Assembly (NCBI RefSeq): GCF_049994355.1 | Contig: NZ_CP188257.1 | Span: 682,001-746,000 of the forward strand | Direction: 5' to 3' | Source: Angustibacter sp049994355 | GTDB lineage: Bacteria; Actinomycetota; Actinomycetes; Actinomycetales; Angustibacteraceae | Length of the DNA stretch: 64,000 bases | Shown here: positions 61,717-64,000 of the stretch, piece after piece | Layout: the number at the start of each line of letters is the position of its first letter | Position numbering within the stretch: the stretch's first letter is position 1 | Made by a program: the position numbers and the translations under genes | The notes under the pieces: model-generated | What the model saw: the letters and a program-made list of their open reading frames with translations, nothing else | What the model was told of the DNA's origin: nothing | Databases searched by the model: none

Positions 61717-63639
61717 GACGACCTGCTGCTGCACCCCGCCACTCCCCGCGACCTGGCGGCGTTGTTGACCGCGATGAGCCGGAGAGGGCTGACCGCGGCC
61801 TCGCTGGGCGTCGGTCCCGATGCGCGGGGTCCGCTGCCGGAGCCGGCCAGCGCGATCCTGGACGCGCTGGCCGGCGCCTGGCCGGCGGACGACGAGTCGA
61901 TGCCCCCCGACGCCCTTGACGAGCTCGGCCGGTTGAGCCGCAACGAGATCCGGGCGCTGTCCGAGCTGGTCGAACGGGTGTCGCTGGTGCGCGGGCCGGA
62001 CCGGCGGACGATGATCGCCTCGCTGGCCACGATGGGCCGGGCCGGGCTGCTGGACGACGCGCTGGCCGCGGTGCAGGACCTTGCCGATAGCCGGGCCCTC
62101 GATCCTGCCCAGCTTCAGCGGCTCCGCGAGGTGACGGCGAGTATGAACGGTCCGGCGGTGGTCCGGCCACTGCACGCGGACCCTGAGGCCGACGTGCAGC
62201 ACGCGGTCTTCCAGCTGGCCCGGGCGTCCCGGAGGGGCGAGCAGATCCAGGACGACGTGCTGCTGCGGGCCGCCGCACCGCCCGACCTGCCGACGGCGGC
62301 CTTGGTGGCGGACTACCTGGTTGGCCACGGCCTGAGCCCACACTGGCAGACCCTGATGACGAACCTGGACCGCCCGACTGACCTGATCGCTGACCCGGCC
62401 GGCGGGGCAGCGGCACCGACCCGGCGCGGCGAGGCACAGCTGGTCACCGACCTGCGGACCGCGATGGCCCGGACCGCCTTGGAGCAGCTGTCGCCGCAGG
62501 TGCGCTCTTGGTTGCAGTCCATCGAGGGCATCGCCAGGGAGGCGACCAGCCTGGCCGAAATCGACGACGAGGGCGTCGTCCGGCTGGCGCTGGTGGCTCA
62601 CCACCGCGGCCTGCTCGCCGCGGCCGCCCGGCCGCCCGACGAGAGCCGCGCATCCGAGGTTGTCGAGCGGCTGGTCATCGCCGCGCAGCTGGCCGGGATA
62701 TCCGAGTTCCGGCTCGGCGAGTCGGTGGATGCGGTTGCCGCTGGTGGCATTCCTTGGATCTGGGTGCTGAGGCAATGGGTCGGGAGCTGGCCGGCCTCCC
62801 AACGCGGAGTGCGCGAATGGCACCCCGCCGCCGCACGGCTGACGGCGCAGTCACCGCCCATCGAGCTGGCCCGGCTGCGGGGGGTGCTGGCCGACCGGCC
62901 CGCGCACGTCCTGGATGCCTTGGCGCGCACGGTGGACGACGCCAGCCAGTTCGCCCGGGCGATCGTCGTCGCACAGCGGCAGGGACTCCTGGGCGCGCTG
63001 GATGCCGCGCTGGACAAGGTCGCCCGGGCGGCCGAACATCCCGAGGTCATTCGTTGGGCGGAGCTGAACCACCTGAGCGACCTCGCGGGGAGGGATGTCG
63101 ATCCCGAGTCGACCCTGCGATCCACGCAGGTCGACTTCGAACGGCCCATGTTCTGGCGGCTGGATCGGTTGCGGCAGTGGCGCGTCTTGACCGTTCAGCA
63201 CCTGGAGCCGCTGCGGGTGCGCGCCCTGGAGTTGGCGACCGGGACCGGGCCGGCCTCGCCGCACGGCCCGTGGGGGACGGATGCTCAGGGCCGTGCGCTG
63301 CTCGACCCGGCGGCCTGGCGGGACCGGGTGGAGACCGCCGAGAGCTGGTTCTGGGGGCTGTCCCCGGACCAACGCCAGGACGTGATGCGCGCCGCGTTGC
63401 GAGGCGAACGCCCGGTTGCCGCGATCCTCACTCCGCCCTCCGCCACCGAACTGGGCAGGGCGCTGGCGCGAACCAGTCCGCCTGGGGACAGGACGCCGGA
63501 CGCTGTCCTGCGCGACATTCGGGAGCCCGAGCCGACCGGCCAGGTCATGGCCAGCGTCGAGCAGGTGATGTCGGACGTCGCCGGAAGCGTGGCGGGCTCG
63601 GAGACGGCTGCACCGAGTGCACCACCGAACGCGGAAACG
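61090..63639 (+). repeat. 2,550-base tandem repeat, unit 2 (contains the TAG)
   Basis: Offset of exactly 2,550 bases at several landmarks (for example the segment at 58801 recurs at 61351). Differences from unit 1 concentrate in the first ~750 bases of the unit; the remaining ~1.8 kb shows only isolated changes (for example 59306 c versus 61856 t). Confidence 0.85.
61609..61623 (+). other. LRGG motif, site 8 (residues 11060-11064)
   Basis: GLRGG followed by Ala-Asp. It is the copy of site 7 in the second unit of the 2,550-base repeat. Confidence 0.55.
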
Positions 63640-64000
63640 GTGGGCACGCTCGATTGGGTGCGCGCGCTGGCGCAGCCGGGTGCGCCGGTCGCCGTGCAGG
63701 AGCGGGCGGATCAGGTTTGTGAGCTGCGGCTGCCGCAGTGGCGGGTCGCCCCGTCGCGGATTCTGGACGTCGGTTACGTGGCCGCGATGCTGGCCGGCGA
63801 CCTCGGCGCGCCGGTCGAGGTGGTCGCCGGCGCGGAGACCGAGGGGACCGCCGAGCCAGATCAGCAAGTGCGGGTGCTGGTCCGGCCGGTCGACACCGGG
63901 CAAGAAAATGCCGGGCAGGAGGATGCCGAGATCGCACCGCTGACCGGGGCGGTGACTGGCCTCCTGGGTCGGCTGTTCAGCTCACCCCCGGTGATCGTCG
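61717..64000 (+). pseudogene. In-frame continuation of the giant gene after the TAG (3' part, cut by window edge)
   Basis: After the TAG at 61714-61716 the same frame stays open for 761 codons to the window edge and encodes the rest of unit 2 and the start of unit 3. The stop replaces CAG: unit 1 has atccaggacgac where unit 2 has atctaggacgac, and the second IQDD motif in both units (59698 and 62248) also keeps CAG. No ribosome-binding site with a start codon is obvious just after the stop. Either this is the separated end of an interrupted gene, or the stop is read through or is an error. Confidence 0.7.
63640..64000 (+). repeat. 2,550-base tandem repeat, unit 3 (start only, cut by window edge)
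   Basis: The first ~160 bases match unit 2 exactly, then changes accumulate (FGAA becomes LGAP at ~63802; IVPLIQAVTG becomes IAPLTGAVTG). The repeat continues beyond the window. Confidence 0.8.

Noticed and set aside
61714..61716. TAG as a pyrrolysine or programmed recoding codon
   Set aside because: The other copies of the motif have CAG, a one-base difference, so mutation or error is simpler; no recoding element is visible nearby.

Overview
The window is very GC-rich, starts genes often with GTG, and carries families typical of actinomycetes: SARP/AfsR regulators, a GH46 chitosanase, an ESX (type VII) secretion locus and UDP-galactopyranose mutase. It is almost certainly chromosomal DNA of an actinobacterium. 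I cannot name the genus. No rRNA, tRNA, insertion sequence or CRISPR array is visible.

Layout. (1) 1-1360: tail of a GtrA-like membrane protein and glf (galactofuranose precursor synthesis). (2) 1398-10373: three tandem, closely related ~970-residue SARP/NB-ARC/TPR regulators on the minus strand. Each has the same promoter (TCGACA-17-TACCGT on the coding strand) and the same leader. (3) 10492-17450: a mixed block with an IclR regulator, a small HxxxCxxC zinc-binding protein, a second IclR-like regulator next to a secreted chitosanase, a large LuxR-type ATPase regulator and a GNAT acetyltransferase. (4) 17497-28332: an ESX locus with eccC on the minus strand, diverging from eccD, eccB, two WXG100-type proteins, an Ala/Pro-tailed protein, a Gly-rich PPE-like candidate substrate, a YbaB-like protein and a small helical protein. 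MycP and EccE are not in the window. (5) 28432-64000: one enormous reading frame, 11,094 codons to an in-frame TAG at 61714, and then open again to the window edge.

The giant protein is the most interesting object. It begins with a helical, WXG100/ESX-like N-terminal region and a Ser/Thr/Asp/Pro linker. It then contains about 19 copies of a recurring ~150-residue module (signatures GYVAA and RFGxLAGL), five OTU-like cysteine-protease domains of which only one keeps the Cys and His, and a metzincin-like zinc protease (HExxHxxGxxD) with at least one decayed relative. Between modules the protein repeatedly carries LRLRGG-A or close variants, which match the C-terminal tail of ubiquitin, the sequence that OTU deubiquitinases cleave after. 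My inference is an ESX-exported polyprotein or toxin that may be matured by its own OTU and/or zinc protease at ubiquitin-tail-like linkers. This is a hypothesis from sequence only.

The 3' end of the giant gene is a 2,550-bp, nearly exact tandem repeat (at least two copies plus the start of a third). The TAG replaces a CAG codon that is conserved in the other copies of the same motif, so the gene may be freshly interrupted, read through, or affected by a sequencing or assembly error.
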